From JAJDXW01 sp965214795 (GTDB lineage: Bacteria > Pseudomonadota > Gammaproteobacteria > HK1), in the NCBI GenBank assembly GCA_965214795.1, contig OZ243976.1:1736001-1800000 (forward strand): a stretch of 64,000 bases of DNA, given 5' to 3'. Positions 35,934 to 44,327 of this stretch are shown here, piece after piece. The position numbers and the translations under genes are program-made. The notes beneath the pieces were generated by a model. It was not told the origin of the DNA. It saw only the letters and a list, made by a program, of their open reading frames with translations, and searched no databases. The first letter of the stretch is position 1; each line of letters opens with the position of its first letter.

Positions 35934-36960
35934 GGCGTCCCCGCGGCCGGACGCGGCGGCACCTCCGTCCGCCGCCCCGGAACCGTTCCACATCATCGAT
36001 CCGGAGCCGTTCCACCGCTCGTTCCTGGACGAGATCTGCGCGCTGGCCACCGCGGTACGCGCCGTCGCCAAGAGCCGGGACGGGCGGCACGGGCTGCAGG
36101 CCCTCCTCGCAGATCGCCGGGCGATGCTCTACTTCACCCAGCCCTCGACCCGGACGTTCCTCTCGTTCAACAACGCCTGCCACCTCCTCGGGATCCGGAC
36201 CAGCGAGATCCGGGACTCGTCGACCTCGTCGGAGGTGAAGGGGGAGAGCCTCGAGGACAGCATCCGCACCTTCAGCTCCTACGTCGACGTCATCATCATG
36301 CGAAGCGGCGAGGCGGGGCTCGCCGCGCGAGCGGCACGCATGATGGATTCGATCGCGCGCCCCGTGCCGATCGTCAACGCGGGGAGCGGTCCCGACCAGC
36401 ATCCGACCCAGGCCCTCCTCGACATCTACACTCTCGACCGCAGCTTCGCCGAGCGGGGCGGCATCGAGGGGAAGACGATCGGCATGATGGGCGATCTCGC
36501 GCGGGGCCGCACGGTGCGCTCGCTCTGCCATCTCCTGCGGCACTACGCGGGCGTGCGGCTGCGGTTCCTGTCGCCGGCCGCGTTCCGGATGCACGGGGAC
36601 GTCAAGGCCCTCCTCGACCGCCACGGCATCGAGTACGCGGAGACGGAGTCGCCCGCCGAGGTCCTGCCCGAGCTCGATGCCCTGTACCTCACGCGCCTTC
36701 AGTCCGAATATGACGGGCCGGGTGAGACCGCGCGCTTCGACCACGCCCGCTTCCGGATCGGTCTCGAACAACTCGGACGCATGAAGCGCGACGCGATCGT
36801 CATGCATCCGCTGCCCCGCGGCCCGGAGCTCGACGCGCGGGTGGACGAGGACCCCCGGGCGATGTACTGGCGGCAGGAGCGCAACGGAATGTGGGTGCGG
36901 GTCGCCTTGCTCATCCGGATCCTCGGGGCCGAAGCGTCGTTCCGCGGGATCCGCCCGTGA
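35926..36960 (+). CDS. pyrB: Aspartate carbamoyltransferase
   Basis: This 344-residue enzyme condenses carbamoyl phosphate and aspartate in pyrimidine synthesis. The carbamoyl-phosphate site FTQPSTRTFLSF, the aspartate-domain motif HPTQALLDIYTL and the HPLPRGPELD loop are present. An alanine/proline-rich N-terminal extension of about 30 residues precedes the catalytic fold. GTG 35926 overlaps ruvX. The next gene overlaps by four bases. No PyrI-type regulatory gene is seen nearby. The string ruvX-pyrB is typical for gammaproteobacteria, in which pyrC-like genes often follow; here a flavoprotein gene follows instead. Confidence 0.94.
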   Translation: MAEASPRPDAAAPPSAAPEPFHIIDPEPFHRSFLDEICALATAVRAVAKSRDGRHGLQALLADRRAMLYFTQPSTRTFLSFNNACHLLGIRTSEIRDSSTSSEVKGESLEDSIRTFSSYVDVIIMRSGEAGLAARAARMMDSIARPVPIVNAGSGPDQHPTQALLDIYTLDRSFAERGGIEGKTIGMMGDLARGRTVRSLCHLLRHYAGVRLRFLSPAAFRMHGDVKALLDRHGIEYAETESPAEVLPELDALYLTRLQSEYDGPGETARFDHARFRIGLEQLGRMKRDAIVMHPLPRGPELDARVDEDPRAMYWRQERNGMWVRVALLIRILGAEASFRGIRP

Positions 36961-37841
36961 GCCGGACGGCCCACCGGGGCACGATCTTCCTGGAGGAGGC
37001 CGAGGTTCTCGCGAACGAGCGCCACGCGGCCGGGCAGCACGTCCTCGGGATGCGGTCGCCGGCGGTGGCGGCCCGAGCGGAGCCGGGTTCGTTCGTGCAC
37101 CTTCGCTGCGGTCCCTCCCTCGCGATGCGCCGGCCGATGTCGATCATGCGGACGGAGCCGTCCGAGGGTCGGGTCGAGCTCCTGTTCAAGGAGGTCGGGG
37201 CGGGCACCGGTCTCCTCGCGCGGTGCAAGCGGGGCGATCGCCTGAGCGTCCTCGGGCCGATCGGCCGCGGCTTCTCGCCGACCCCGGAGCGCCCTCACCG
37301 CCTGCTCCTCGGCGGCGGCGTCGGGATCCCTCCGATCCTCTTCCTCGCCGAGCGGCTCGCCGCGACCCGTCCGGTCGTGCTCACGGGATCGGAGGTCCCC
37401 TTCCCCTTCGACCTCCGCCCGTCCGCGATGCCCGAGGCCGGGCTTCCGGCCGGAGCCGCCCTCGGATGTCTGGAGGAGGCCGGGGTTCCGAGCCGGACCG
37501 CGAGCCGGGCCGGGCTTCCGGGCTGCTTCGACGGCCTGGTGACGGACCTTGCGCGGGGCTGGCTGAAGGTGCGATCCTCGCTCGAGCGGGTGGAGCTCTT
37601 CGCGTGCGGCCCGGAGCCGATGCTGCGGGCGGTCGCGGAGCTTGGAAGGGAGTTCGGGGTGCCGAGTCAGCTTGCCTTGGAGGAGCACATGGCATGCGGA
37701 ACCGGCGGCTGCGCGGGGTGCGGCGTCCTGGTGCAGACCCCGGCCGGGCCGGCGATGAAGCGGGTGTGTGTGGACGGGCCGGTCTTCGACGGGGCGAGTG
37801 TGTTCGGAGCTTGGCGTGGGTGCATCCCGGCCCCCTCTTGA
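36957..37841 (+). CDS. PyrK-like dihydroorotate dehydrogenase electron-transfer subunit
   Basis: This 294-residue ferredoxin-reductase-like protein has an FAD-binding motif (RRPMSIMRTE), an NAD-binding loop (LLLGGGVGIPPILFLAE) and a C-terminal [2Fe-2S] cysteine cluster (CGTGGCAGC with a later Cys in KRVCVDG). This is the pattern of PyrK, which passes electrons between PyrD type 1B and NAD. GTG 36957 shares four bases with the pyrB stop. A pyrD gene is not in the window. Most gammaproteobacteria use a quinone-linked PyrD without PyrK, so this gene is noteworthy. A role with another oxidoreductase is possible. Confidence 0.8.
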   Translation: MSRTAHRGTIFLEEAEVLANERHAAGQHVLGMRSPAVAARAEPGSFVHLRCGPSLAMRRPMSIMRTEPSEGRVELLFKEVGAGTGLLARCKRGDRLSVLGPIGRGFSPTPERPHRLLLGGGVGIPPILFLAERLAATRPVVLTGSEVPFPFDLRPSAMPEAGLPAGAALGCLEEAGVPSRTASRAGLPGCFDGLVTDLARGWLKVRSSLERVELFACGPEPMLRAVAELGREFGVPSQLALEEHMACGTGGCAGCGVLVQTPAGPAMKRVCVDGPVFDGASVFGAWRGCIPAPS

Positions 37842-39012
37842 CGGCATCCGGGTCGTGGAGCTCGGACAGCTCATCGCGGGGCCGTTCGCGGGCAGCATCC
37901 TCGCCTACTTCGGGGCGGAGGTCGTCAAGGTCGAGCCGCCGGGCGGCGGGGACGCGATCCGCGGATGGCGCGTGCTGCGCAACGGGACGTCCTATTTCTG
38001 GCGGATGCTGGGGCGCAACAAGAAGTCGGTCACCCTGAGCCTGCGGACCGAGGAAGGCCGGGCTCTCGTCAAGCGTCTCGTCGAGGGCGCGGACGTGGTG
38101 ATCGAGAACTTCCGGGCGGGGGCGATGGAGGGATGGGGACTCGGCCCGGAGGCGTTCCGGGAGTCCAATCCCGGCCTCGTCTACGCCCGCGTGTCCGGCT
38201 ACGGGCAGACCGGGCCGTACTCCGGGCGGCCGGGCTATGCCTCGGTGTGCGAGGGCATTGGCGGGTTCCGCTACCTCAACGGCTTCTCCGGGGAGGCCCC
38301 GGTGCGGCCCAACCTGAGCCTCGGCGATACCCTTGCGGGCCTGCATGCGGCGATCGGCATCCTCCTCGCCCTGGTGGAGCGCGGGAAATCGAGCCGCGGG
38401 CAACTCGTGGACGTCGCCATCTACGAGTCGGTCTTCAACGTGCTCGAGTCGGTCGTCCCCGAGTACGATGGGGCGGGCCTGGTGCGCGAGCCATCCGGCA
38501 CCACCCTGACCGGGATCGTCCCCACCAACACCTATCCCTGCCGGGACGGCCGTCACGTCATCATCGGCGGGAACGGAGACTCGATCTTCCGCCGGCTCAT
38601 GCGGGCGGCGGGGCGGGCGGACCTCGCGCAAGACCCGCGCCTCGCCCGCAATGCCGGGCGGGTCGAGCACGAGAAGCTCATCGACGACGCGCTCGCGGCA
38701 TGGACCCGGAGCCTCGACTCTGCCGAGGTGCTCTCGCGGCTCGAGGATGCGGACGTGCCCTCCGGCCCCATCTACAGCGTCGCCGACATCATGGACGACC
38801 CCCACTACCGCGCGCGGGAGATGTTCCACCGGGTGGAGATCGACGGAGAGCCCCTGGTCCTCCCCGCGATGTCTCCCCGGCTCGGGTCCACGCCGGGCGG
38901 CACCGAATGGCCGGGTCCGGAGCTCGGTTCCCACAACCGGGAGATCCTCGAGGAGCGGCTGGGGCTCGCAGAGGCGGAGATCGAGGCGCTGCGGGAAAAG
39001 GGCGTGCTGTGA
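37816..39012 (+). CDS. CaiB/BaiF-type (family III) CoA transferase
   Basis: This 398-residue enzyme shows LDGIRVVELGQLIAGPFAGS, AYFGAEVVKVEPP, GRNKKSVTLSLRTEEGR and LSLGDTLAGLHAA, with the presumed catalytic Asp in the last. GTG 37816 lies inside the end of the PyrK-like gene (26-bp overlap); GTG 37798 is possible. Its stop shares a base with the yggS ATG (TGATG). It is a different subgroup from the enzyme at 25758, being only loosely similar. The substrate is unknown. Confidence 0.92.
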   Translation: MGASRPPLDGIRVVELGQLIAGPFAGSILAYFGAEVVKVEPPGGGDAIRGWRVLRNGTSYFWRMLGRNKKSVTLSLRTEEGRALVKRLVEGADVVIENFRAGAMEGWGLGPEAFRESNPGLVYARVSGYGQTGPYSGRPGYASVCEGIGGFRYLNGFSGEAPVRPNLSLGDTLAGLHAAIGILLALVERGKSSRGQLVDVAIYESVFNVLESVVPEYDGAGLVREPSGTTLTGIVPTNTYPCRDGRHVIIGGNGDSIFRRLMRAAGRADLAQDPRLARNAGRVEHEKLIDDALAAWTRSLDSAEVLSRLEDADVPSGPIYSVADIMDDPHYRAREMFHRVEIDGEPLVLPAMSPRLGSTPGGTEWPGPELGSHNREILEERLGLAEAEIEALREKGVL

Positions 39013-39755
39013 TGCGGGCCGCGAACCGGGTGGCCGACTCCCTCGCCGCGGTTCGCAAGCGGATTGCCGAGGCGGAGCGCCGTTTCGACCGCCTGCCGGG
39101 AAGCGTGGCCCTGGTCGCGGTGGCCAAGACCAAGCCGGCGAGCCTCATCCGCGAGGCGTGGGAGGCCGGGCAACGGCAGTTCGGCGAGAACTTCGTCCAG
39201 GAGGCGGTGGCGAAGCTCGACGAGCTTTCCCGGCTCTCCGGCCCCGGGGGCATCGAGTGGCACTTCGTGGGGGCCCTCCAGGCCAACAAGTCGCGGACGG
39301 TGGCGGAGCGTTTCGACTGGGTGCACACCGTGGACCGGGTGCGCATCGCGCGCCGCCTGAGCGACCAACGCCCCGCGTGGCTGCCGCCGCTCAGTGTCTG
39401 TCTCCAGGTCAACGCGAGCGGCGAGGCGTCCAAGTCGGGCGTGGACGTTCCTCAGGTCGCCGAGCTTGCTTCGGCGGTGTCCGAGCTTCCCCGTCTCCGG
39501 CTGCGGGGGCTGATGACCATTCCCCGGCCGTGCACCGGGTTCGACGAGCAGCGGGCCGCGCTCCGGCCCTTGGCCGAGGTGTACGAGCGCCTCCGCGCCG
39601 AAGGCCACTCCCTGGATACGCTCTCCATGGGGATGACCGACGACCTCGAGGCGGCGGTGGCGGAGGGGAGCACCCTGGTCCGGGTCGGCACGGCGGTGTT
39701 CGGACCCCGCGGCGGGTCCCGCGCCCGAGCCGCCGGGCTCCCTCCCGCGGGTTGA
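39012..39755 (+). CDS. yggS: YggS-family PLP homeostasis protein
   Basis: This 247-residue barrel protein binds pyridoxal phosphate through the lysine in LVAVAKTKPASLI and shows the family patterns RQFGENFVQEA, WHFVGALQANKS and LSMGMTDDLEAAV. It helps keep free PLP in balance. It is coupled to the preceding CoA transferase by a TGATG overlap. proC and yggT follow, the usual gammaproteobacterial order, here separated by a 304-bp gap that holds a miniature mobile element. Confidence 0.93.
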   Translation: MRAANRVADSLAAVRKRIAEAERRFDRLPGSVALVAVAKTKPASLIREAWEAGQRQFGENFVQEAVAKLDELSRLSGPGGIEWHFVGALQANKSRTVAERFDWVHTVDRVRIARRLSDQRPAWLPPLSVCLQVNASGEASKSGVDVPQVAELASAVSELPRLRLRGLMTIPRPCTGFDEQRAALRPLAEVYERLRAEGHSLDTLSMGMTDDLEAAVAEGSTLVRVGTAVFGPRGGSRARAAGLPPAG

Positions 39756-39837
39756 CCCCCGCGGCTCTCCGCTTGCGGATCCCCTCCGACGGGCTCCCTC
39801 CCGCGGGCGGTCCGCCCGGTCCGCGGTACGAAGGTCG

Positions 39838-39983
39838 CCAGCAGTTCTCATTTTGCCCGTCGGGTCCCGCTGCCGGACCGGCACGACCGTCGATCGGCCC
39901 CCCGATCTGTCCCGGATCGAGTCGCAAGGAGAAGACGGCTTGCGGCTTGGGGTGAAGTCAGGCGCCAAAATGAGAATTGCTGG
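39838..39983. mobile_element. 146-bp MITE-like element with 7-bp target duplication
   Basis: The ends are inverted repeats of 18 bp (CCAGCAGTTCTCATTTTG at 39838-39855; its complement with one mismatch at 39966-39983). The 7-bp sequence AAGGTCG lies immediately outside both ends (39831-39837 and 39984-39990), as expected for a target-site duplication. There is no coding capacity inside. It sits between yggS and proC and may alter proC expression. The rest of the yggS-proC gap (39756-40059) is GC-rich and shows only an 18-bp direct repeat (39734 and 39790). Confidence 0.8.
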
Positions 39984-40059
39984 AAGGTCGCCCGCCACCT
40001 TTGCCGGGCGCCCCGAATCTTCGATAATCCCGACCGTTCACGATCGCGTGGAGCCGAGC

Positions 40060-40869
40060 ATGAGCCGGAAGATCACCTTCATCGGCGGGGGCAACATGGG
40101 GGCGAGCCTCGTGGGCGGGCTCGTGGAGAGCGGCCATCCTCCGGCCGCCATCCTCGTGTCGGAGCCCGTGGCGGAGAAGCGCCGCGATCTCGCGGAGCGG
40201 TTCGCGGTGGGGGTGACCGCCGACAACGACGAAGCGGCGTCCGCGAGTGACGTGGTGGTGCTCGCCGTCAAGCCCCAGAACATGGCCGAGGTGGTCACCG
40301 GGGTCGCCGGAGCGATGCGCGATCGCGGGCCGCTCGTCGTCTCGATCGCGGCCGGGACGCGGATCGGCCGGATCCTCGAATGGCTCGGCTACCCCGCCCC
40401 GGTCGTCCGCACCATGCCGAACACCCCGGCGCTCCTCGGCTGCGGGGCGACCGCGCTCTTCGCAAGCGAGGCGGTGACCGAGGAGCAGCGGGAGGCGGCG
40501 GAGGCCATCCTGCGGTCGGTCGGGACCGCGCTCTGGGTCGACAACGAGGGCCTGCTCGACGCGGTGACCGCGGTGTCGGGAAGCGGGCCCGCGTACTACT
40601 TCCTCCTCATGGAGCACATGATCGGGACCGGCATCCGCCTCGGGCTCACCGCAAGCCAAGCCCGTGCCCTCACCCTTCAGACCGCGCTCGGGGCGGCGCG
40701 CATGGCGCTCGAAGCCGGCCGGACGCCGGAGGAGCTCCGCGTGAGTGTCACCTCACCGGGCGGCACCACCGAGCGGGCCCTCGACCTCTTCCGCGAGGGC
40801 GGGTTCGGCGAGCTGGTGGAGCGGGCCGTCACCGGGGCGCGGGACCGCTCGCGCGAGCTCGGCGGCTGA
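40060..40869 (+). CDS. proC: Pyrroline-5-carboxylate reductase
   Basis: This 269-residue enzyme makes the last step of proline synthesis. The N-terminal Rossmann motif is ITFIGGGNMGASLVGGL, and VVLAVKPQNMAEVV, TMPNTPALLGCGATAL and AVSGSGPAYYFLLMEHM are family signatures. ATG 40060 is preceded by a purine-rich GGAGCC. It stands directly upstream of yggT. Full family length. Confidence 0.95.
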   Translation: MSRKITFIGGGNMGASLVGGLVESGHPPAAILVSEPVAEKRRDLAERFAVGVTADNDEAASASDVVVLAVKPQNMAEVVTGVAGAMRDRGPLVVSIAAGTRIGRILEWLGYPAPVVRTMPNTPALLGCGATALFASEAVTEEQREAAEAILRSVGTALWVDNEGLLDAVTAVSGSGPAYYFLLMEHMIGTGIRLGLTASQARALTLQTALGAARMALEAGRTPEELRVSVTSPGGTTERALDLFREGGFGELVERAVTGARDRSRELGG

Positions 40870-40883
40870 CCGCGGCGTATCCC

Positions 40884-41459
40884 GTGGGCGGCCCCTACGC
40901 CGGAAACGCGCTCACCTTCCTCGTGCAGGTGGCGTTCGGGATCTACATCCTGATCCTCATGCTGCGCGTGCTGCTGCAGGTGTTCCGGGCCGACTACTAC
41001 AACCCCCTCTCGCAGTTCGTGGTGAGGCTCACCGAGCCGGTGTTGGCACCGCTTCGCCGCATCGTGCCGCGCGTCGGGCGGGTCGAGGGCGGCGCTCTCC
41101 TCGTGATGTTGGGAGCGCAGATGATCGAGTTCTGGCTGGTATATGGAGTGAAGGGGGTCGAGCCTTCGCTCGCGGGTCTCGCGGTGGTCGCGGCGGCGGA
41201 GCTGCTCGAGCTCTGCACCACCGTCTTCTTCTGGGCCATCCTCATCCGGGTGATCCTGAGCTGGGTGAGCCCGGGCCTGCGGCACCCGGCGAGCGACATC
41301 GCCTACAGCCTCACCGAGCCGGTGCTCGAACCGGCGCGCCGCGCTCTCCCGGCCATGGGCGGATTCGACCTCTCGCCCATCCTCGTCCTCGTCGGCTTGC
41401 AGCTCGTCAACCTGTTGCTCATCGAGCCGATCCGCGACGCGGGGCGCCTGCTGTTCTGA
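40884..41459 (+). CDS. yggT: YggT family membrane protein
   Basis: This 191-residue inner-membrane protein consists of two similar halves, each with a membrane segment followed by a conserved turn (RADYYNPLSQFVVRLTEPVLAPLRR; GLRHPASDIAYSLTEPVLEPARR). The family is of unknown role and is linked to cell division, osmotic tolerance and proline genes. GTG 40884 is chosen because it begins just before the first hydrophobic segment and lies 14 bp after proC. pyrE follows 11 bp downstream. Confidence 0.9.
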   Translation: MGGPYAGNALTFLVQVAFGIYILILMLRVLLQVFRADYYNPLSQFVVRLTEPVLAPLRRIVPRVGRVEGGALLVMLGAQMIEFWLVYGVKGVEPSLAGLAVVAAAELLELCTTVFFWAILIRVILSWVSPGLRHPASDIAYSLTEPVLEPARRALPAMGGFDLSPILVLVGLQLVNLLLIEPIRDAGRLLF

Positions 41460-41470
41460 GCCGATGGGAG

Positions 41471-42133
41471 GTGGGGGAAGGTGGGGGAGGGGACGACACG
41501 GCGCGGCGCTTCATCGACCTCGCCCTCGAGTGCGACGCGCTTCGCTTCGGGGAGTTCGAACTCAAGTCGGGCCGCGTCAGCCCCTACTTCCTCAATACCG
41601 GGCGGTTCCATTCCGGGCGGGCCCTCGCCCGTCTCGGGCGCTGCTACGCCGAGACCATCCTCGCGGCCGGGATCGAGTTCGACATGCTCTACGGCCCCGC
41701 CTACAAGGGGATCCCGCTCGTCGCGAGCGTCGCCGTCGCCTTTTTCGAGGCGGGCGCGAGGGACGTGCCCTACGCCTTCAACCGCAAGGAGCCGAAGGAC
41801 CACGGGGAAGGGGGGAACACGGTGGGAGCGCCGCTCGCGGGGCGGGTTCTCATCGTGGACGACGTCATCTCGGCCGGGACCGCGGCGCGCGAATCCCTCG
41901 GGATCATCGGGGCGGCCGGTGCGGTTCCGGTCGGGTTCGTGATCTCCCTCGATCGCGAGGAACGGGGGATCGGAAGGAAGTCCGCCGCCCGCGAGATGCG
42001 CGAAGACGAGGGGTTGCCGGTGGCGGCGGTCGCGAACGCGAGGCAGCTACTGCGGGCCGTCGAGATGCGGCCGCTCCTCGCCCCCCATGCGGCGGCGATG
42101 CGAGCCTACCTCGAGCGCTACGGCGAACGCTGA
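41471..42133 (+). CDS. pyrE: Orotate phosphoribosyltransferase
   Basis: This 220-residue enzyme joins orotate to PRPP to form OMP. It shows FELKSGRVSPYFLNTGRF, YGPAYKGIPLVASVAVA, FNRKEPKDHGEGG and the PRPP-binding motif VLIVDDVISAGTAARES. The predicted start at GTG 41471 gives a glycine-rich leader (GEGGGGDD) before the family start; no better start lies between it and the fold. It ends the rightward string; a dispersed inverted-repeat element begins 27 bp after the stop. Confidence 0.94.
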   Translation: MGEGGGGDDTARRFIDLALECDALRFGEFELKSGRVSPYFLNTGRFHSGRALARLGRCYAETILAAGIEFDMLYGPAYKGIPLVASVAVAFFEAGARDVPYAFNRKEPKDHGEGGNTVGAPLAGRVLIVDDVISAGTAARESLGIIGAAGAVPVGFVISLDREERGIGRKSAAREMREDEGLPVAAVANARQLLRAVEMRPLLAPHAAAMRAYLERYGER

Positions 42134-42160
42134 TCCGCGCGCTCGGGGGGCCGGCTCCTT

Positions 42161-42376
42161 AACCCGAAAAAATCACCGACTTCCCGCTGCGGCCGCCAGT
42201 CCGCTCGCGGTCGCGGGACGTACTCCCGCAAGCCGCTGCGACCGCGCGACCGCGCCAGTGTCGACTACGCCTTCAGCCGCGCGCATGCGCTCTTTCGGTC
42301 CGTACGGCCCGTTCCTCCAGGAGATCGGGGGGCATCTTGGCGCCCTCGCGACGAAAGTCGGTGATTTTTTCGGGTT
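42161..42376. repeat. Dispersed 216-bp inverted-repeat element, copy 1
   Basis: Perfect 22-bp inverted ends (core CCCGAAAAAATCACCGACTT at 42163-42182; complement at 42355-42374) enclose about 170 bp. Much of the element matches, in reverse orientation, the region 62640-62818 next to radC, including TACTCCCGCAAGCCGCT and CTACGCCTTCAGC. It lies just after pyrE. It could be a non-autonomous mobile element, or a structured RNA or terminator-like repeat. No target duplication is visible. Confidence 0.7.
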
Positions 42377-42454
42377 GACTCCGGCAACCGGATCCGGATT
42401 CGTTCCTTCCTTCCCGACCCGGACATCCGCATGACGTCCATCGCCCGCCTGGCA

Positions 42455-42710
42455 CTGCCCGTGCCCCACATCCGCCCGCTGGACTTTGAATATGAATAAT
42501 TCATATCAATTCAGTTGCTTGCAATCTATTTGCCCTATCTGCCGATGACTGCCCAAGCCAGACTCGTCGGGCCTCGGCCGCATCGGGATCGGCCAGGGAC
42601 TGGTTTGTCATTCGATGCGCCGTTCACGGAAAAAGCAAAGGGCCGGAAAACAATGATTTCCATGATACGCCGCGCATGAAGCCCAGCGAGGAGATGTGGG
42701 GCACGGGCAG
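42455..42710. mobile_element. 256-bp MITE-like element with 8-bp target duplication
   Basis: Perfect 18-bp inverted ends (CTGCCCGTGCCCCACATC at 42455-42472; complement at 42693-42710) extend with a few mismatches to about 34 bp (CGCTGGACTT/AAGCCCAGCG). GCCTGGCA lies directly outside each end (42447-42454 and 42711-42718), a clear 8-bp target duplication. The interior is relatively AT-rich and has no gene. The stretch 42711-42886 beyond it also shows no gene. Confidence 0.82.
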
Positions 42711-42886
42711 GCCTGGCAAGGGTGTCAGGAGGGACTGAACGGCGGCGGCGCGTGGACTATCCGGACTTGTGCTTCCCGTCCGGCGGAGCAATCACCTTGC
42801 GAAACGTGAGCGAAATGCGCCGCCCCCGCTCCACTCTGCCCGGCTGCTGTCGGGGATGCGCGGCCCGTCGATCCGTGGGGCGCCGT

Positions 42887-43795
42887 TCAGCGCGGCGGGG
42901 GGCTGTGGTTCTCCGAGCTGTGGAAGACCAGCGGCTCGTCCTGCCCTCGGAACCTCCCGCGCGCCACGATGTGCATGGGAATGATGCCGACGCGAAGTCC
43001 GCCCGCGAAGTACCCGTCGATGATCACGGGGCTGGTGAATATCCAGTCGCACTTCGCGAGACGGAGCGCGCGGTTGGTGAGCGCCCGGAGCGCCGGGCGT
43101 TGCTGCACATAGAGCGCGCAGTGCAGGAAGGACGCCTCGAGCGGCGGGTGGACCCATGCGGACTTCCGCTTGACGATCAGAGCCGGTCGCGCGAGGTGCC
43201 ATCTCTTCTCCGGATCGGCCAGCAGTTCGGCGTTCATGCCGGTCTGGTCGCACGGATGCTGTTCGGTGAAGGTGTGCACCTTCTCGAAGTACGCCCGGGT
43301 CCTCTCGTTTGCGCGGCAGAAGAAGAACCCGGCGCAGAGCACGAAGCGGTGGCGGTGATAGTGCGCATGCGGGTGGGTGGTTCCCTGGGAGCAGAGGAGA
43401 TCGTGGTCCGTCCGGGCGGTCAGCCAGGGCCGCGGGTCACGGAGCCAGAACGCATCGGCGTCGCTGTGGATGAAGTCGCACCCGGTGGCGGCGAGGCGAA
43501 CGAAGATCTTCACCCTGAGCGGGGTGAGCGCTTGGAGCCGCGTGCGCCAGTCCATGGCGTCGAAATCCGCCCTCGGAGCGTCGGGCACGAGGTCGTGGAG
43601 GTTGACGGCCCGGTGCGCTTCGCCCCGCTCCCGGAGGAACTCCGCGAGTTGGTCGTCCATGCACACGATGCGGTAGTGCGAGCAGCCGGCTTCTTGGGCG
43701 TGCTCGGCCCACCGCGCGACAGTATGCCGCCAGCCGAACGTGCCGAACACGAGAGTAACGGGGCCTTCTTCACGCGGTCGAAGGTCGGCGAGCAT
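42887..43795 (-). CDS. Nucleotide-diphospho-sugar transferase-like protein
   Basis: This protein of about 302 residues resembles the Nucleotid_trans (DUF271) glycosyltransferases. It shows VTLVFGTFGWRHTVARWA, the metal-binding DxD in FIHSDADAFWLRDPRPW, and GFFFCRANERTRAYFEKVH followed by KTRLARPALIVKRK-like segments. ATG 43795 is the first Met before the fold. It reads left from a pentapeptide-repeat fragment whose stop codon has been lost, so a longer fused protein could be made from upstream. A truncated copy of the same gene lies at 46597-46832. The acceptor is unknown. Confidence 0.78.
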   Translation of the reverse strand: MLADLRPREEGPVTLVFGTFGWRHTVARWAEHAQEAGCSHYRIVCMDDQLAEFLRERGEAHRAVNLHDLVPDAPRADFDAMDWRTRLQALTPLRVKIFVRLAATGCDFIHSDADAFWLRDPRPWLTARTDHDLLCSQGTTHPHAHYHRHRFVLCAGFFFCRANERTRAYFEKVHTFTEQHPCDQTGMNAELLADPEKRWHLARPALIVKRKSAWVHPPLEASFLHCALYVQQRPALRALTNRALRLAKCDWIFTSPVIIDGYFAGGLRVGIIPMHIVARGRFRGQDEPLVFHSSENHSPPPR

Positions 43796-43802
43796 GGGGA
43801 TT

Positions 43803-44090
43803 TTCCTGTCTGATTGTGGAGCGTCCATCGGCAGGGGCGCACCGTCAGGCCGTCCGGCAGCTTCGTCCCGGCGTTGCCGCATGCCGCTTCGAGTTGCTTC
43901 CGGGGGAGGTTGTCCGCGTCTTCCAGATTCGCGTCCGAGAGGATGGTCTTGCGGAAGTGGGCTTCGTCGAAGTCGGCGCCGGTCAGGTCCGCGCTGGTGA
44001 AGTCGGTGCGGCTCAGTATCGCACCCGCGAGACCCGCGTCCCGCATGTGCGCGCCTGCCATCGACGTCCGCGACACCGGCCAAGCGACCA
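43803..44090 (-). pseudogene. C-terminal fragment of a pentapeptide-repeat protein
   Basis: About 95 codons (AGLAGAILSRTDFTSADLTG; AHFRKTILSDANLEDADNL; NAGTKLPDGLTVRPCRW) match the C-terminus of the longer pentapeptide-repeat pseudogene at 46943-47752. That copy ends HNQTG-stop, but here the stop TAA has become AAA, so the frame runs on into the sugar-transferase gene. The front of the gene is missing; the sequence breaks near 44090. Confidence 0.75.
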
Positions 44091-44189
44091 TCGAACTCAC
44101 TCCGCGGATGTGGAAATCGCTGTTCGCCGACGTGCCCATGCGTTCAGACCTCGGCCTCCGCCACCACACTGAATCCGATCCCACAACCA

Positions 44190-44327
44190 CAAACCGGCGG
44201 CAAATTCGTCGTCTCGCATCGTGTTGTATACCGCGCGAAGGGTCAACACCGATACCGACCGCCGGCTGTCAACCATCGAGAAATCGTCAAGGATGTCGGC
44301 CGGGTCGTGCTGGCCGTCGGCGTCGAG
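44190..44327 (-). pseudogene. Joined fragments of the gtr-type membrane transferase and gtrB
   Basis: Two short fragments are fused. At 44190-44290 the sequence reads DDFSMVDSRR and LRAVYNTMRDDEFAAGLW, matching DDFSVVNMDAG and LRTMYNSMRDDEFAAGFW of the large membrane protein at 49599-51923. At 44291-44327 it reads LDADGQHDPADI, which is nearly identical in DNA to part of the gtrB-like gene at 52338-53255. The second fragment joins directly to a transposase fragment. This is a recombination scar rather than a gene. Confidence 0.75.
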
